Positions 1-11,244 of a stretch of DNA of 64,000 bases are shown here, in pieces. Numbering within the stretch: position 1 is the first letter of the stretch; each line of letters starts with the position of its first letter. The notes under the pieces were generated by a model, which was not told where the DNA came from, did not search any database, and saw nothing but the letters and a program-made list of their open reading frames with translations. The stretch is from the NCBI GenBank assembly GCA_023053545.1, contig JAKZAN010000132.1, positions 1 through 64,000 on the forward strand. The letters run 5' to 3'. Source of the DNA: Lepidurus packardi. Taxonomy: Eukaryota > Arthropoda > Branchiopoda > Notostraca > Triopsidae. Both the position numbers and the translations under genes were made by a program.

Positions 1-287
1 CATATGGAATAGCTAATACAAAATAACAAAAAGGGTTAACGGTATTATAAACTAAAAGGGATGGGAACGGTATTAACTATTTTAAAGTTAAAAAAGGGAC
101 CCCTTATAAATAGCTAGTAAAGAAGGTAGCAGGGCAGTCCAGTGAGTAAGGATTAGATTAGGAGACTCAGAATAAACAATTATTTAGGTTGAAGAAATAA
201 TAGAACCCAATACTCTGGGTCCACTCATATTTGAAGACGATATTATACAAATACTTAATACATTCTTTGACTTAGACTGATATAGTA

Positions 288-1716
288 ATGCTCATGCAGA
301 CAAACAAGAAGAAATCTAATCTCAGCGTCAACATCGCCAACTACATCGACCTCCGTGCCACCTACTCCAAGAGACACCCCGAAAATCAACGCCCTCACAA
401 GTCTCTTTCCAGCTCTGTCCAGAAGTCACTCTCCACTGCGAATCTCAAATACACTCAATACCAACCCATCACTCTTGCCAATACGCCGTCCAAACGCCGA
501 CTTCCGCACTCACGCAGATCTTCTTCATAGCACACACCGAACCACCTCAATAGGTCAAAACTACAGTAGTCACCATATAATGATAGCATCTCCACACCCC
601 ACCATCTATATTTTTAGAAAATAGACTGTGACGAGTGATAGTCTCGCCAAAGCCACACTGATCTATAAAAGCAACAACCGGATGGCACCTCAACTACCTT
701 CCAAGAATAAAAAACTATCCCTCAAATAAGCAGGCAATCTCAACATCAGTTCATACAAGTATGAATTCGATAATCAAAAGAACCGCAACACCCCTACGCT
801 GCAGGTGACTAAGGAATGCGCGTTAGCCAAACTAGAGAGCGACATTGAACGAGCAGTCGAAACTGAAATAACAAGCTATTAGTAATCCTTAGGCAAGATT
901 TGTGAGAGCTTCGGTGGTGTTCTTCCGAATGAGACATGCAGCAAACTGTCGAAACACCTGCAGAAGATCTTTAGCGCCAAAGTGGAGCCCTACAGCCAGA
1001 AGATTAGCCAGTTGAACGGCAAGAATATCGAACTAAAGAACATGTTAGTCAGCCAGGACACGCTGGTCACAAGTCTGAGAACAGAGCTCGATCATACCCG
1101 CAAAGAGCTGACAGCAGTCAAAAAACAGAAAAGCCCTAATGAACCTAAGGGCGATCAGAAGGACGCAGCCACGAATACTAGCGGAATATACGATCAAAAG
1201 ATACCAGGAGATGTTTCCCAAGAGATCATGTTCTACAAGAACCACATGGCAGACATGCACATACAGCTAATCTAGTCGAAGGAAAAACAGAAAATCTATA
1301 CGAAGGTACTGCGAGCGATCCAGCGCATGGGGGTCGACATCAACGAAGTCTACGAGTCTGTCAAGTAGGACGAGTCTGCACACGCGTCGGAGAGCCCAGT
1401 TTTCCGGAACAAGAGAATCAAGGTGACTGTGGCTAACTTCAATGACATCGACGCCGATGCCTCAAGTAACCCTTATTCCTTTACCATAATCTACTCGTCT
1501 ACTTTTTGCCATATGTTTTTAGTCGTGAATGATTCGGAGGATTATAGTTTCAACTACGCGGATAAGACGGTGGAGGCTGAACCGGTGTTTTCGGTGCGCA
1601 GGGCACTGCCGAGCCATACAAAACCCCTGAAGGAGGATGTGAAGAAAAAACTGCACCTCAACTTCAACTGCCTATATGAGAGCGAGGGCAACGACTAAAA
1701 CAATTCCACAGTCTGA
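288..1716 (+). CDS. Hypothetical coiled-coil protein (437 aa)
   Basis: I do not recognise the family. Read with UAA/UAG as Glu, three exons join into one 437-residue frame ending in UGA at 1714-1716. Introns are inferred at about 567-624 and 1466-1522 (GT-AG, 58 and 57 nt). They are needed to keep the frame and are pyrimidine/AT-rich, unlike the flanking exons. The first 90 residues are basic and Ser/Lys/Pro-rich. The middle (about residues 190-330) is Lys/Glu/Gln-rich with heptad-like spacing and should form a coiled coil. The tail is acidic. At least five in-frame UAA/UAG codons fall in Glu-rich contexts. The start is the first AUG of the open frame; AUG at 294 is an alternative. The coiled-coil part is sure; the first intron is less so. 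Confidence 0.65.
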
Positions 1717-1853
1717 ATACTACCCTCCTGTCTTTCCATATTTTTTCGAATTCATGCTGTAGATCTGCTGATTATCTAAAAATGAGAACAGTAGCATCCA
1801 GAGAATTGATAGTTTTTGATTGATATTAGATAAAAAATAGACGAAAATCCGGC

Positions 1854-2250
1854 ATGGAAACCATACAATAGTCCCTCGAGCAACACCAACTCCAGGCCAA
1901 GATCAAACTCCATCAAGAAGGCATCATCCACCGCTGCTTCCAGAACCAACATCCTCACCACGCGATCTCAGTAGAACCTAAACTTGCCCTTAACTTCGCC
2001 AATTGCATCACCACCAAACTCGACCAACTCAAATCCTAATAGCAAAGCTTCATGCACCAGCTCATGTACTCCAAGCTCAAATTTGACTACTGTCTGAAAC
2101 AAACTGCCCCTTCACCTACGCTGTGCAAAACCCAGCTGCAACAGGATGTGTCAGTACTAGCCAACAACTTCCAAGATCGGATCCGACTGTTATGAACAAC
2201 CCTAGAACAAATCGCGGAAAGCAACCAATAGTAATATCGATCCAGAATGA
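1854..2250 (+). CDS. Hypothetical small Gln/Leu-rich protein (about 114 aa)
   Basis: An AUG at 1854 opens a frame of 100 codons with three UAA/UAG codons. The sequence is rich in Gln, His, Leu and Lys. I infer one 52-nt GT-AG intron (2154-2205), after which the frame ends at UGA 2248-2250. Without splicing, the frame stops at UGA 2193-2195 and would give 113 residues, so length hardly separates the two models. No family is recognised. The codon use looks coding, but the gene is short and its 3' end is uncertain. Confidence 0.45.
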
Positions 2251-2436
2251 AGCCTCAACACGAATGGGTCTGAAAGGGACCAGTTTTTATGGCAGCAACG
2301 TTTAAGAATTTCAAAAAATGTCCAATCCATAACTTCCACTGCCATCAAGTATTTTTGGTTAAGGCATACACAGAGATGATACTATATTATTGACACTATA
2401 ATAAGATTACAACAAAGCATTTATAAGTACACACCC

Positions 2437-3334
2437 ATGCTCGCGACTATCCATAAATCCTTCGCCAGAGTCGCCACCAGGTACTCTTTCGGAAGCGGAG
2501 GCGGCCACAAGGAAGACCCTGCCCACCCGCCCAAGTCTGTCACTCCCAACTGGCACCTCCCATATCTTAACAAACCTGCTGTCGAAAGCGATCCTCTCTC
2601 CCTCACGAATATCATGAACTATGCTCCGTACCACCCTTTCTCTAATGTCCCAACCTGCATTGCGAATATGTTTCACTCCGTAGATTCAACAGCAAGGCCT
2701 TCCTGTCCTTTGCCTCTAAACTGATCGCCCACAAACAAACTGAAGTCCAAAGTGATTCCTTCGTACCTCCCAAGATCCACGAAAACAGCGTCTTCATCTA
2801 TCAGAGTATCCATGTTTCTCGCTTTCTCAGACTGGCCAGGGCTGCCGAACTTGCGACCCTCCCCCTCTATGCTTGTACTATCTCCTACCCTGTGGTTTTC
2901 GTCTTCACCGCTCTCCTGCACTACGCTATCTGGTACAAGGTAAATATTTCTATCCCTTAACAGAACCCTATGTGTGAGGTCTGCAGGACAGCGTTCACGA
3001 TCTGAGCAAAAATCTAGTTATCAGAATGGACTTGCTTCCCCATCTCGAAAGTATCGCAGTTCAGAAAGTCTGTTTCGGAGCGAAAGTTAACACTTCCGTT
3101 ATCCCCGTGAAGGACCTCGAGCACATCACTTATGAGAAGCACAGTAAATACCCAAAAATCTGACTCCTGCCTCACAATAATAAACTATGCATAGACTCAC
3201 ATTTCTGGAACATCCACAAGAGCCATCTAGATAGGCACCTCGTGTTCAGAAGAATCAGCACAGGAGAGTTGCTGATGTTCGACAGGGAAGGATTGTGGAG
3301 CGATGAAGGTCTGAAACACCCCCTGATCTTTTGA
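2437..3334 (+). CDS. Putative mitochondrial membrane protein, four exons (247 aa)
   Basis: Four exons join cleanly across three GT-AG introns (2628-2683, 2940-2986, 3144-3194; 56, 47 and 51 nt) and give 247 residues ending at UGA 3332-3334. The N-terminus is short, basic and hydroxylated (MLATIHKSFARVATRY), as expected of a mitochondrial presequence. One clear hydrophobic segment lies near residues 125-147, ending in LLHYAIWYK. No in-frame UAA/UAG is used. I do not recognise the family. The mitochondrial location is inferred from the leader only. The gene is a good calibration of intron size in this genome, because each exon has strong codon bias and the total length is an exact multiple of three. 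Confidence 0.72.
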
Positions 3335-3539
3335 TTGAAGCGACCTTGAGAAACAGCATCTGCATTTGCCCATTTCTTTGTTGTTCTGCTCGAATGCAGC
3401 CTCAAATGTCAATAATCTTCACGGAACTTGAAGACAATAGTTTTGGTATATCTAGAATATTTTGGGTTTCAAAGCTTAAGAGTTTAGGACCCTAACCCAG
3501 AAAACCGAAGGGAAAGGGGGAGTATAGGGAAAGTATAGA

Positions 3540-3929
3540 TCAGGATATTTTATGGTGGTATGCATCCTCAGCATACGGGCACAGGAAACAAGTAGCCTGG
3601 ATTTCATTGGCGTCGATCACGACTCCTGGGTCTTTTCTGACTTTGTCCTGTATCAGCTTCTCCTCGATCTTGAAGTAATCGTCAAAAGTTAGATACGTCT
3701 GCTCGCCGATCATCTCACTGATGAACTGTTTGTCCTGCGACTCTTTGCAGTGCTATCTGATCTTATCTGCGTCAACATACCCATTGACTGGACTGAATGA
3801 GTCGAAGGCCTACTTGATTTTGATGATCTGCTGGGTAGAGATGCCTCGGCCCACATAGTTCTGGATGGGGAAATCTTTGAGAGCTTAGGAGTTGGCTAGT
3901 TGTGGAGGGATGGATTACTTGCTCCCCAT
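3540..3929 (-). CDS. EF-hand-like protein with N-myristoylation signal (129 aa)
   Basis: A single-exon frame runs from AUG at 3929 to UGA at 3540-3542. It uses four UAA/UAG codons, one of them at the first Glu of the helix KIKEAFDSF, the usual start of an EF-hand (K-E-A-F-D-x-F). The loop that follows (SPVNGYVDADKI) lacks several calcium ligands, so calcium binding is doubtful. The protein begins Met-Gly-Ser-Lys-Glu-Ser, which fits the N-myristoylation pattern G2...S6. It is probably a small membrane-attached calmodulin-fold protein; the partner is unknown. Gene reality is quite sure, function is not. Confidence 0.7.
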
Positions 3930-4109
3930 GGTTGTATTCGAAGGAGAGGGAGAGTGGAGGGAGAGACGATTATAATATTTGAGGGATTATGAAAGATGAA
4001 TAATAGGCTAATATTGGAGAAGTGCTGGGTACTGGAGAAGTCGAAGTAAAACTGAGGAAACAGCTTTAAAAAAGAAAAGAGATCAGTTTACACTTTAAAG
4101 CTATTCGAG

Positions 4110-4277
4110 ATGCGATATGCAAACTTTGGAGCCATTAAAGTGCCCACAGAAACCCTCTTGCGTAATAATGTTGTCGTATGTGATCTCAACTACAAGATCT
4201 ATCTTTTGTGCTCCCTAAAATCCAACAAACTGCCATCGATAATACATGAATTAGGCAATGACTTCACAGGAAATTGA
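4110..4277 (+). CDS. Possible small ORF overlapping the start of the next gene (55 aa)
   Basis: An open frame of 55 codons from AUG 4110 to UGA 4275-4277 overlaps the first 20 bases of the gene that starts at 4258. It contains no UAA/UAG codons, and its composition (VVVCDLNYKIYLLC) is protein-like. It could be an upstream ORF in the leader of the next gene, an unrecognised first exon, or chance in a code with only one stop codon. I favour chance or a leader ORF. Confidence 0.22.
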   Translation: MRYANFGAIKVPTETLLRNNVVVCDLNYKIYLLCSLKSNKLPSIIHELGNDFTGN

Positions 4278-5343
4278 AGCACTCACGGAGAAGCTCTTCG
4301 CTCACCCTTCCTTCGACTTACTGATTCGCGATGCTGTTGCCAAGGTTACGTTATCATATCATTCTAACGCATCCTTCTTTTAACTGAGCTTCTCTCTCTC
4401 TTAACCTTCTGGGTCCACGTTTAGGAGTTTAAAAAACAGCAGAGAGATTAGACTGGTGGTTACTAGCGTCCAAGTCTCAAAGTCTCTGACTTGGTCTACC
4501 AGCTTAACGAGACTATCGCACAACTGATAGGCTTCAACATGAAAATAACCATAGAGGAGGAAATGGTTTGTATAGAGCAGATATTTGGGCAGTTGCGATA
4601 GGAGACGACTCTTCTGTCAAAGAAATGCGAAGATATCTCTACGACCCATAAAGAATAGGATGCACAGTTCAGAAGATAGTTGTCGTAGCTTAGGAAAAAG
4701 GTGTAACTCAAAGATCTGTACCAGATCTCCTCAGCGAGACACGCCCTACTTCAGTCGAACCTAATTGTCAAAGAACAAGAGTATCAGGACATGAAACAGC
4801 AGTTGGCATCTCTGAAGGCATCTGTCGAGAAGCAGACTGCAAGGCATTCAGCTTTGGAGCTCAGGCTGTCCGAAATTGAGGAGTACCGACAATAAATTAC
4901 CTTCCCAATCTTATATTTTTTAATTTGGCTAATTTTAATATAGAATAGAAAGAGTAAAAAGAACAGAACAAGCATAGACAGCATCCTACCGCACAAGAAC
5001 TCCTTCCGAAGGGGATTTCAACAGCCTGCGTGAGAGGTTGCAAGTGGTCAGCAGTAGTGTTTAGGATCACGAGCAGTTTATCTAGTGCTATCAGGAACAG
5101 TTTGCAGAGTTGGGCAGGAGCATAAAACAGCACCTCGAAGGTATTCAATTATTCGCAATACTGTTTATTATGGTAGGGTCCCTTCAAAATGTGTGGAAGG
5201 TTATTACCGACATCAGGCTGAACTACCAGGAGATCAGAAATAGCATAGAAGACGGCAAGAACGAGGGCGACCCAGATTCGGAGGGGGGAGCTGTCCAGGA
5301 AACCCACAGAGGAGGCACATCATTCCTATTTTTGGGGGGATGA
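4258..5343 (+). CDS. Coiled-coil protein (about 302 aa)
   Basis: Three introns are inferred: 4345-4424 (80 nt), 4883-4943 (61 nt) and an optional 36-nt one at 5141-5176, which leaves the frame open whether spliced or not. The protein has long Glu/Lys/Leu/Gln-rich helices with about a dozen UAA/UAG codons, nearly all between charged residues, as in ELSELRKKVELKDLY. The segment around residues 105-190 and the part after the second intron (LRERLQVVSSSVEDHEQFI) are predicted coiled coil. The C-terminus is acidic and Gly-rich. UGA ends it at 5341-5343. No family is recognised; a cytoskeletal role is only a guess. Confidence 0.62.
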
Positions 5344-5526
5344 AGGATCGCGTCTTGTGTATTGGATATAAGGATTATTGTGATACCTTGATAAGGAGGT
5401 CAAAGAAAAAACAATGAGTAAAGTGATTGTTGATAAAGGGTGAGAGGGGGAGTGATATTGTAATAAAAATATTAAAAAATAAATAATAATATTTACTTCA
5501 TAATCCATCACAAGTTTTTACAAGCC

Positions 5527-6296
5527 ATGGCTCCCAAGGATAAGAAAGTCACCAAGAAGGTCCTCACCCACAAGACCAAGCTCACCCACAAGATCGCCAA
5601 GTACGTTCGCGCCAACCCCGTCAGCCTCAAGACCGGCGACAATCTCCCCTCCATCACCCACCTCGCCTTCGGAGGATCCAGACCCAGAAGAACCAACAGG
5701 CAGAACACCTGGTACCCCGCTGATGACGAGAAGAAGCACTTCACCAGAAAGAGACTCACTCCCAAGGCTGCCAAGCTCTCCCCCAAGTTCGTCCCCGGCA
5801 GAGTCCTCATCCTCCTGTCCGGCAAGTACAGAGGCAAGAGAGTCGTCTTCCTTAAGCAATTGGCCTCTGGCTTCCTGCTCGTCACCGGCCCCCACAAGCT
5901 CAACGGTGTGCCCCTCCGCAGAGTGAATGCCGCCTACGTGCTGACCACCTCCACCGTGGTGCCCGTCGCCGGTGTCGATGCCTCCAAGGTTGGTGATGCA
6001 TACTTCGCCAGAGTCGCTGCCAAGGGCAAGAGAACCGAGGGTGCTTTCAAGACTGGCAAAAGACAGGTATATCCCCCCAATTCTAAAAAAATCAACAACC
6101 GTCTTATAATGTGATATAGTTGACTGAGGAGCAAACCAAGGCCGAAGCCGCTAGAAAGACTCAGAACAAGGAAGTGCAGAAGTCGATCGACAGAAGCCTG
6201 CTTCTGAACATCAAGAAGACCGACTTGTTGGGCAAGTATCTGTCTAGCAGATTCAGCCTGTACAACAACACCAAGCCCCACGAACTTGTGTTCTGA
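5527..6296 (+). CDS. RPL6: 60S ribosomal protein L6 (eL6)
   Basis: This is a large-subunit ribosomal protein of 238 residues, close to the usual eL6 length. One 53-nt GT-AG intron (6067-6119) lies between codons 180 and 181. Recognisable eL6 parts are the basic N-terminus, the core with [20 protein letters not shown], the stretch around residues 120-150 ([17 protein letters not shown]) and the conserved end [19 protein letters not shown] 6294-6296 is the stop. Codon use is strongly biased to C/G-ending codons, and there is no UAA or UAG in the whole gene, as expected for a highly expressed gene that avoids the reassigned Glu codons. The AT-rich spacer before it (5344-5526) should hold the promoter. 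Confidence 0.96.
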
Positions 6297-6577
6297 TTGG
6301 AGAAATCAACATCGGATTATGTTTAGGGCCTGGCCCGACAACAAAATATTATTTAAATTTCCCATCCACCCATCTGCGATAATCATCTTTGCCTCTGCAT
6401 TTACCCTTTGTATTCATTCAGTGTTTTTGGGCTCAGGGTGTTGTTCCCCCGACACTGACTCCCCAGATATCATTGGCATCAAGTGCAGTCAACATGCATA
6501 TATAGTCATACTGTTTTTTGGTCTCATCCTTTATAATGTTTACATACTTATTTTAATAACTAGAATAAATGGGAGCT

Positions 6578-8227
6578 TCATAAGTTACTGGCTACTAACT
6601 CCTCCAGAAATGACTTCAGACTGATTTCTTTGTCCTTGAAACACCTCTGGCATACCTTCGTGAACTCTTTCTCTGGCAGCCTCTTATCGTTGGCCACCAT
6701 GAATTGATACAGGTCTGCATGCGTCACATAGCCTTTTCCCTCCTCATCGATTAGGTTGAACAGCTAGACCAAATAGTTGTCTTATCTGTTCCCGATGCGT
6801 TGTCTGATGTCTTCTAGGCTTTATTCAATCATAAAGTGGACCTCAAATGCTCTTTCGAGACTGTTTTAGCTAGTGTTTGGCAAACTATTGGAACTCGCAG
6901 GCTTCTAGTCCTGATTGGTTTTCTTGTCAGACTTCTCGTTTGTGTTCAGCCGGAGGGAGGAACCTCGAACACGATTGTTGGCTACTAGGTAGGCGTATAG
7001 GTTCTTGGCGAGTATTTCACCATCAGTTTCGAGTTTATAGAAAAACACACGGATCCCTTTACTCGAAGACTTCTGTAGCTTAAGCTATCCTACCAAGTAG
7101 ACGAATTCTTTAAGGTCAAACGAATCCTTTTTCGGGATAGCTCTGACATAGTATTCAAGGACCTATGGGTTTGCGAAGCGCTCATCCATTTGCACAAGAC
7201 TGCTCTGGTGCAGCGACTAGATACGTTTCTCGAAGCTCTCTGGACTGTAAGATTTATCAAACTTTATACATTATGTCTGTATGAGATGGTAGTACCTTAC
7301 GGGTGGCCTCAGCCAGTTCAGCAGCCATCCGGATTTGAAATTCGAAGTAGCTGCAGAACAGTTCGATTATATGTTCGGGTGTGGTGTTCGGGGCTTGTCT
7401 CCAGTTGAGACCATTCATGAGCTGTGGTTCCTCATGATCAGACCGGTCTGATAGGCTATTCAAATTTTCAATAGAGATAGACTGTTTGGGAGACTCGTTC
7501 TTGTCCTTTACTCGTTTTTTCCTCTAAGTCGAGGGTAATGCTTTCTGCTCTGTAGAGGTCTCTTTGCAGAACTCTTTAATATGGACTTGCGGAGTGTCAT
7601 TGAAAAATTCAGAGACAAACAGTTGGAATTCCAGTTTTGTTAGCTTAACACTTTCAGGCATGAACTTCAGAATCCGATCCAACGACACAAAATGCCCTTG
7701 TGCGCAGATCTACGATTTCACCATACTCGTTATACCCTCGTCTCCCTGCAGCAGTGTTCTTATTTTGTCACGATGCACAAGCTTTTTGGATGTTGCCTCC
7801 AGAAACAGTTTCAATAGCGATTGTTTTTCTGATACTTTGTGTCTCTCATGCAAGTCCGGTTGAACCAGCACACGTGGTCGCAATACTACTTCTTTGAAGC
7901 TAACTATTATGTAGAACTATGCATTGGTGATTACATCTGTGCGGTCAGCAGTTCGACTCCTGGCGCTAGTTCCCTGAATATCCGCCATGCGTTGGAGGAA
8001 AGATCCGTGCTCATACGTGCTAAGGCCTTAGAGAATCGTTTTTCAGAGAGTTGGTATTGGGGGTTGAGGTCGGGACAGAGGATGGCGTAGTAGTCGGAAT
8101 GAGAATAGTACATGAGGTTCCTGAGGACCTCGACTTTGCGGCACTCCATAACCACTGCGAGCAGGGCTTGGACGAGTTGTTGTTTGAAGTGCTAGTAGTG
8201 TTTGTTGTTATGGTTGTGTCTGAGCAT
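6578..8227 (-). CDS. EF-hand domain protein (517 aa)
   Basis: Three exons read leftwards from AUG 8227 to UGA 6578-6580. The introns are about 7900-7934 (35 nt) and 7240-7300 (61 nt), with a small choice of splice site at the second. The last quarter contains an EF-hand (LVELFNLIDEEGKGYVTHAD) followed by a Cys-containing helix pair. A weaker EF-like segment lies near the middle (FSKALARMSTDL and neighbours). The remainder is helical and charged, with about fourteen UAA/UAG codons. No closer family name can be given. The EF-hand loop D-E-E-G-K-G-Y-V-T retains Asp at position 1, so calcium binding at this site is possible. Confidence 0.72.
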
Positions 8228-8318
8228 GAGAGGAATTGAGGCTGTGGGTTTTCGGTAAGATATAGGAAATAGGCTAAAAATTATATATTATTTTGGAAAT
8301 AAAAAATTAAGGAGACCA

Positions 8319-10188
8319 TCACTCTTATTCTTCTTGGATGTAGAAATCTCGATCTTAGATCCCATTATTTAGTCCCTGCACGTACTTCTACACGTGGGTC
8401 AGGTTCTTCACTGACTTAGACTCTGTCTTCCGTGCTGCTGTGCTGTTCTTCGCAGGGTTTTTCTTGTTGGCAGCCTTGTTCAGCTTCTCGGCTCTCTCGT
8501 AGAACACTTCGGAGGCGACATCTTCGCCTGGCTTCTTTTGGACCAGTTTCCGGTTATACTCGTCCAGAATCTCCTCTTTTCTTGGCTTCCACCTTCTCCT
8601 GATACGTGGCTTCTCGGTGTTTCTTGTATTTCTCCTTGTTCTTTTTCTCCATGTTTTCCATGATCTTCCTTTCGGCCTCTTCTCTGAAATTATTGCCCTT
8701 GGGCTTCCCATAAGACTTACTCTCCCTGATTTCGCCTTCGAAGAGTGCCCTCTCGTCTTTCCGACTAACCGGAATGTCCCAGACATAAAACTTTCCCGAT
8801 TCCTATTTGTCATCAGCCTTCGGCTCCTGCGACTTGCTGTCTTTGATATTTTTGTCCAGTCTCTTAGTTTTTGCCTGCTTTTTCAGTTAATCCTTGCCTG
8901 CTGGTTTTTGTTCTCCAGCTTCTGGCTCTTACTGAATTGTCGGGACATCTTGAAGGTTAATCTTCTCGCCTCTTCGCATGGCTGAGAAGCTCGAGAACTG
9001 GTCGATGTCCAGCTTGAACGAACTCCGATCAGTAACCGACGCCTTCTTCGACTTTTCTAGTTTCTTCTTTGCTTCGAGAGCCAGCCCCTTCAGCTTGGCT
9101 CTTCGGATCTTTTCTTGTTCGTATTTCTCTTTCTTTTACTGCTCCATCTTTTCCATGTACTTCTTGGCATTCTCTGTGATCTTCTGCTCCAGTTTCGATA
9201 ATCGCTCTGCCGGAGTTCTATTATGGGTGTTTTTACACAGGTCGTGTTCGCACTGCCCGTGTTCGTCTCCTGAGACTTTCACGTGATCTGCAGATCGTTT
9301 CGCCTTCATCTCCCGTTTGATGCGCTGATAGATTTCTTTGAGGAAACTGGACTGCTGCTGTTTCTCCCTGTCCACCTGACCGGAATCAGTCTTCTCTTTG
9401 ATTGGAATTTTATGGCAATGCTCCTCTTGTTTTGCCTCTTTCTACTTTGCCTGCTATGTGTTCTGGTAGTTCCATGCCTTCTTCTGAGCTTCCTAAGCTG
9501 CAATACTAGCTTTCTTAGACTGCTACAGCACGTTTCCCGCCCTCCACCTCAATCTCTACAAATTCTCCTTTATCTTTTCCTGTGCCTTCCTGGCTTCAAG
9601 TTTCGATTGGTCTTCAAACCTTTTACGCTTGACTAGATTCTCTTGGATCCTCTGATTCACATAAAACATCAACTCTGCTGAATCAACCGAATAGCCAGCA
9701 GGTGTCACATCTACAGTTTAGGGCAACTCGATAGCAGTCTCGTTATCCTCAAATGCCTTGAAATCTACTTTGGTTTTGTTATCCTTTTTATGGTGGTATT
9801 CGCATGCCTATTTCTCTTGTCTCGTGCATGCTGATTTCGGGGGAGCTTTGCGAGTAATAATAGCAGTCTGTGAGGCACTAGCGATCTTCCCTGTTGTTGA
9901 TTTCATATTGCTGGGTTTCGTGGATTGAGGGATGGGTTTGGGTTTAACGGTGCTCTTCTGCTCTTTGGGGGGAGAAGGAGCAGAGTCAGGCGATTAGCGG
10001 CGTTGAGAATTGTTGTGAATATAATCGTTAAAGGCTTCTGCCATGGCGTCGAGGCAGTTCTGGCACTCGCAGTCGCTGGAGTCTGCGTCGCTGGCTCCAT
10101 CCGCACAGTAGGCCTCGCACATGCAGGAATCCTCCTCAGGCTCTACGGGTTTGGCTGCTGCTGAGAGATATTCCTTAACCTTTATCAT
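8319..10188 (-). CDS. Long charged coiled-coil protein with an apparent +1 frameshift
   Basis: From AUG 10188 the frame runs leftwards for about 535 codons. It has a Cys/Asp-rich N-terminus (CMCEAYCADGASDADSSDCE), then long Lys/Glu/Gln helices with roughly 20 UAA/UAG codons, and a motif FYVWDIPVSRKDERALFEG. Near 8577-8580 coding character moves by one base inside an A4 run (template strand): the frame giving ATYQEKVEAKK stops looking like protein and the next frame (EEILDEYNRKLVQKK) takes over to UGA 8319-8321. Either there is a one-base indel, or a programmed shift, or a 37-nt intron with donor GTAAGT further upstream, which would however replace a good helix by an Arg/Trp-rich stretch. I do not recognise the family. 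Confidence 0.6.
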
Positions 10189-10379
10189 TATTTGTGTGTC
10201 TTTGTCTTTTCGAAATTACTAATGTAGGCTATTTTACAAACAAATGCATGCGTTGCTCTATCGATCTCATTTTATTTATGTTTCGAATAAAAAAAAAAAA
10301 AATCAAAAAATCATGTCATTCGAGAATCTCCTGTTTTTTTATTACTGAATTTGTTGCTGCAATATTTGTGTTCCTATCC

Positions 10380-11141
10380 TCACTTGTTGCAGTTACGGGA
10401 TTGCATGTCTGGTATTTACAGGTCATTCTTATGTCGGGTCTACATCAGAGCCTTCTTATTCAGTTGTGCTAGTCTCCCCAGAAGTACCATCTATCTCTAT
10501 TCGTTCGAATGACGTTCTTGCCTCTGAACCTACACTTGTCTTCTCAGTTCTTCCAGTTCCTAGGCTTATATGCTCACCTGTATTCTCGCTTTTTCACATG
10601 CTTGTACAACTTTACTCAATTTCTTATCCTGACTCATGTTAGCCAGAAGAGATTTCTTAATGAAAGCCTTAAGGTAGTCTTCAATCGGCTTCATTGATTT
10701 CTCAACTACCTGCTCAGCTCGCTTAGTCCTCGTGGTTTGGGTTTCTGCTATAAGACGAGACTTGATTTGCTAGTTTCTAAGGCCTCTTTCGAGAAGCTCA
10801 TTCTCGAGCAGAAGACGCTCTATGTAGGATGACTGCACCTTCCTCCTCATTAGAAGGCGGAACCTCCAGAATCTCTGGATCTTTATTGCACATTTGGTCT
10901 TGATTTGGTCAGCGAGGGTCATTTTCTTAGCAGAAGAGTCGAAGGGTGCCTTACTGGTTGGCTTCTTGTCAGTGTATATATTGCTATATTTTCTAGGCTG
11001 GAGGGCCGACAGCTCTCTCTTCAGAGTAGATACAGCAGACTCTGACTTTTTGGAAAATTGACCACTTGTAAAGGAATTGCTGGTTTAGAGACATCGTCTG
11101 GTGGAGATGTTGGAGTTGTCCCTGCAATTTTCCTTGTCCAT
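10380..11141 (-). CDS. IQ-motif coiled-coil protein (253 aa)
   Basis: A single exon reads from AUG 11141 to UGA 10380-10382. Near residues 95-115 is an IQ-like calmodulin-binding helix (CAIKIQRFWRFRLLMRR): Ile-Gln, then Arg residues spaced as in IQxxxRxxxxR. The rest is a Glu/Arg/Leu-rich coiled coil containing ten or so UAA/UAG codons in Glu-compatible places such as LEELRRQVEVQ. A calmodulin or centrin partner is a reasonable inference in a ciliate, where many IQ proteins are cytoskeletal; it is not shown here. The start faces the gene at 11245 across a 103-bp shared promoter region. Confidence 0.75.
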
Positions 11142-11244
11142 AGCTAACGGATATGAGCTTTAATTAATTTTTAACGAGAGAGAAGCCGATAGGGATTATG
11201 TTCTATCAACTAATAAACTCGGGACTCGAAGTTTTAGACCAACA
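11142..11244. promoter_or_regulatory. Very short divergent promoter region
   Basis: Only 103 bp separate the start codons of the IQ-motif gene (minus strand) and the hypothetical gene (plus strand). The sequence is AT-rich, with TTAATTAATTTTTAACG in the middle. Both promoters must lie in these bases or overlap the genes. Confidence 0.4.

Noticed and set aside
5508-5903. Minus-strand open frames of about 130 codons opposite RPL6
   Set aside because: Antisense shadows of a strongly biased ribosomal protein gene that is unmistakable on the plus strand.
6297-6577. Plus-strand frame of 112 codons after RPL6 (6286-6624)
   Set aside because: It overlaps the RPL6 end and the convergent gene, has no codon bias, and has no recognisable family.
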